Assembly: GCA_023406965.1 (NCBI GenBank)
Contig: JAEXTI010000465.1
Span: 1 to 7,039 of the forward strand
DNA: 7,039 nt
Source: Chloroflexota bacterium
GTDB taxonomy: Bacteria; Chloroflexota; Anaerolineae; Anaerolineales; Anaerolineaceae
Reading direction: 5' to 3'
The notes under the pieces are model-generated. The model was not told the origin of the DNA and made no database searches. It worked only from the letters and a program-made list of their open reading frames with translations. The position numbers and the translations under genes were made by a program. Shown here piece by piece: positions 6,327 to 7,039 of this stretch (the stretch's first letter is position 1; every line of letters starts with the position of its first letter).

Positions 6327-7039
6327 ATGAATAATCGAGAGCGGGCTTTGGCCGTTCTGAATTACCAACCGTATGACCGGCTGCCATTGGTGCATTTTGG
6401 TTTTTGGACCGACACGCTGGATGTTTGGGCAGCGCAGGGTCACATATCCCGTGAAGAAGCTCGAAGTTGGGCCGATGGGAATTCGGTGGATGATATTATT
6501 GGCAGCCGGTTAGGATTTGATTTCAACTGGTCGGGCGGTTTTTCCTGGTCCAGCAGTTTGCAGCCCGGTTTCGATCGCAAAGTGCTGCGGGCGCATCCTG
6601 GCGGCGGGCGGCAAGTGTTGAATGAGGACGGCGGGGTGGTTGTGGAGAAAGACGACGCCGGATCGATCCCCAGCGAGGTGGAACACTTACTGAAAGATCG
6701 CAAGTCGTGGGAAGAGCATTACCTGCCGCGATTGCAATGGGACGATAGCCGGGTGGATTGGAACTGGCTGGCTGATTTACCGGAACCGGAGCAGCGAGAC
6801 CGGCCTCTGTGTCTGTGGTGCGGCAGCTTGTGGGGGCGTATCCGCGACATCGTTGGTGTGGTGGGGTTGAGCTACCTGATGAGTGATGACGCGCCGCTGG
6901 TGGACGAGATGGTCCAAACCACCGCGGACTTGTGCTATACAGGTTTGAAGGCAATCCTTGAGCGTTATGACCGGTTCGATTATGGCCACATGTGGGAGGA
7001 TATTTGCTTCAAGAACGGCCCGCTGGTGAGTCCGAAGTT
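6327..7039 (+). CDS. Uroporphyrinogen-decarboxylase-like (URO-D superfamily) protein, C-terminus missing
   Basis: The ATG at 6327 directly follows the lysA stop codon (TAGATG), with a weak AAGG 8 nt upstream; the frame is open to the right edge (237 codons and two bases). The start MNNRERALAVLNYQPYDRLP is the classic opening of URO-D-like proteins (NRERxLAxLNxxxxDRxP). GSLWGRIRDIVGVVGLSYLM (167-186) matches the family's 'G-hydrophobic-x-R-D-hydrophobic-G' helix. WEDICFKNGPLVSP (223-236) matches the DDxxxKxGPLxSP strand of the barrel. The HemE signature (RQAGRYLPEY type) near the N-terminus is absent, so this is not the haem enzyme. The branch includes corrinoid-dependent methyltransferases (MtaA, MtbA, CmuA) and many uncharacterised proteins. 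The Cys/His zinc ligands of that group would lie mostly beyond the edge. It is the fourth gene of the operon. Confidence 0.85.
   Translation, partial: MNNRERALAVLNYQPYDRLPLVHFGFWTDTLDVWAAQGHISREEARSWADGNSVDDIIGSRLGFDFNWSGGFSWSSSLQPGFDRKVLRAHPGGGRQVLNEDGGVVVEKDDAGSIPSEVEHLLKDRKSWEEHYLPRLQWDDSRVDWNWLADLPEPEQRDRPLCLWCGSLWGRIRDIVGVVGLSYLMSDDAPLVDEMVQTTADLCYTGLKAILERYDRFDYGHMWEDICFKNGPLVSPK

Overview
The window looks like a piece of a bacterial chromosome, most likely from the Chloroflexota (Anaerolineae-like). This rests on recalled family resemblance of the fhs, lysA and UroD-like products and on the PadR/GyrI-like pairing; no marker gene is present, so it is an inference. Base composition and codon use look uniform throughout. 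I see no mobile element, CRISPR array, tRNA or rRNA.

Left part (1-909), minus strand: a PadR-family repressor is followed 15 bp later by the start of a GyrI-like small-molecule-binding protein that runs off the left edge. The pair has a clear sigma70-type promoter. Two inverted repeats overlap the -10 and the transcription start, as expected for an autoregulated ligand-responsive operon. The promoter position also argues that PadR starts at a TTG at 682 rather than at the longest possible start. The divergent intergenic region carries a perfect 25-bp inverted repeat around a GAA triloop. It lies outside both predicted transcripts.

Middle part (910-3762), plus strand: an alpha/beta hydrolase, whose TATAAT box lies so close to its ATG that the mRNA is probably leaderless, is followed by fhs (formate--tetrahydrofolate ligase). 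fhs has its own promoter and a strong ribosome binding site. The ligase is longer than the usual bacterial enzyme and carries motif variants typical of the synthetase domain of eukaryotic C1-THF synthase.

Right part (3763-7039), plus strand: a hairpin follows fhs, and a good promoter overlaps its right arm. This promoter should drive a run of four genes: a 113-aa protein of unknown function, an XRE-cupin regulator, diaminopimelate decarboxylase (lysA), and a uroporphyrinogen-decarboxylase-like protein cut by the right edge. The last three are tightly packed (TAA|ATG and TAG|ATG junctions with no spacer), so they are probably co-transcribed and translationally coupled. The cupin regulator probably senses a small metabolite and controls its own operon. 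The UroD-like protein lacks the HemE signature and belongs with the corrinoid/methyltransferase-like branch. No known complete system is recognisable. The most unusual features are the regulator-lysA-UroD-like gene order, the long hairpin, and the eukaryote-like fhs.
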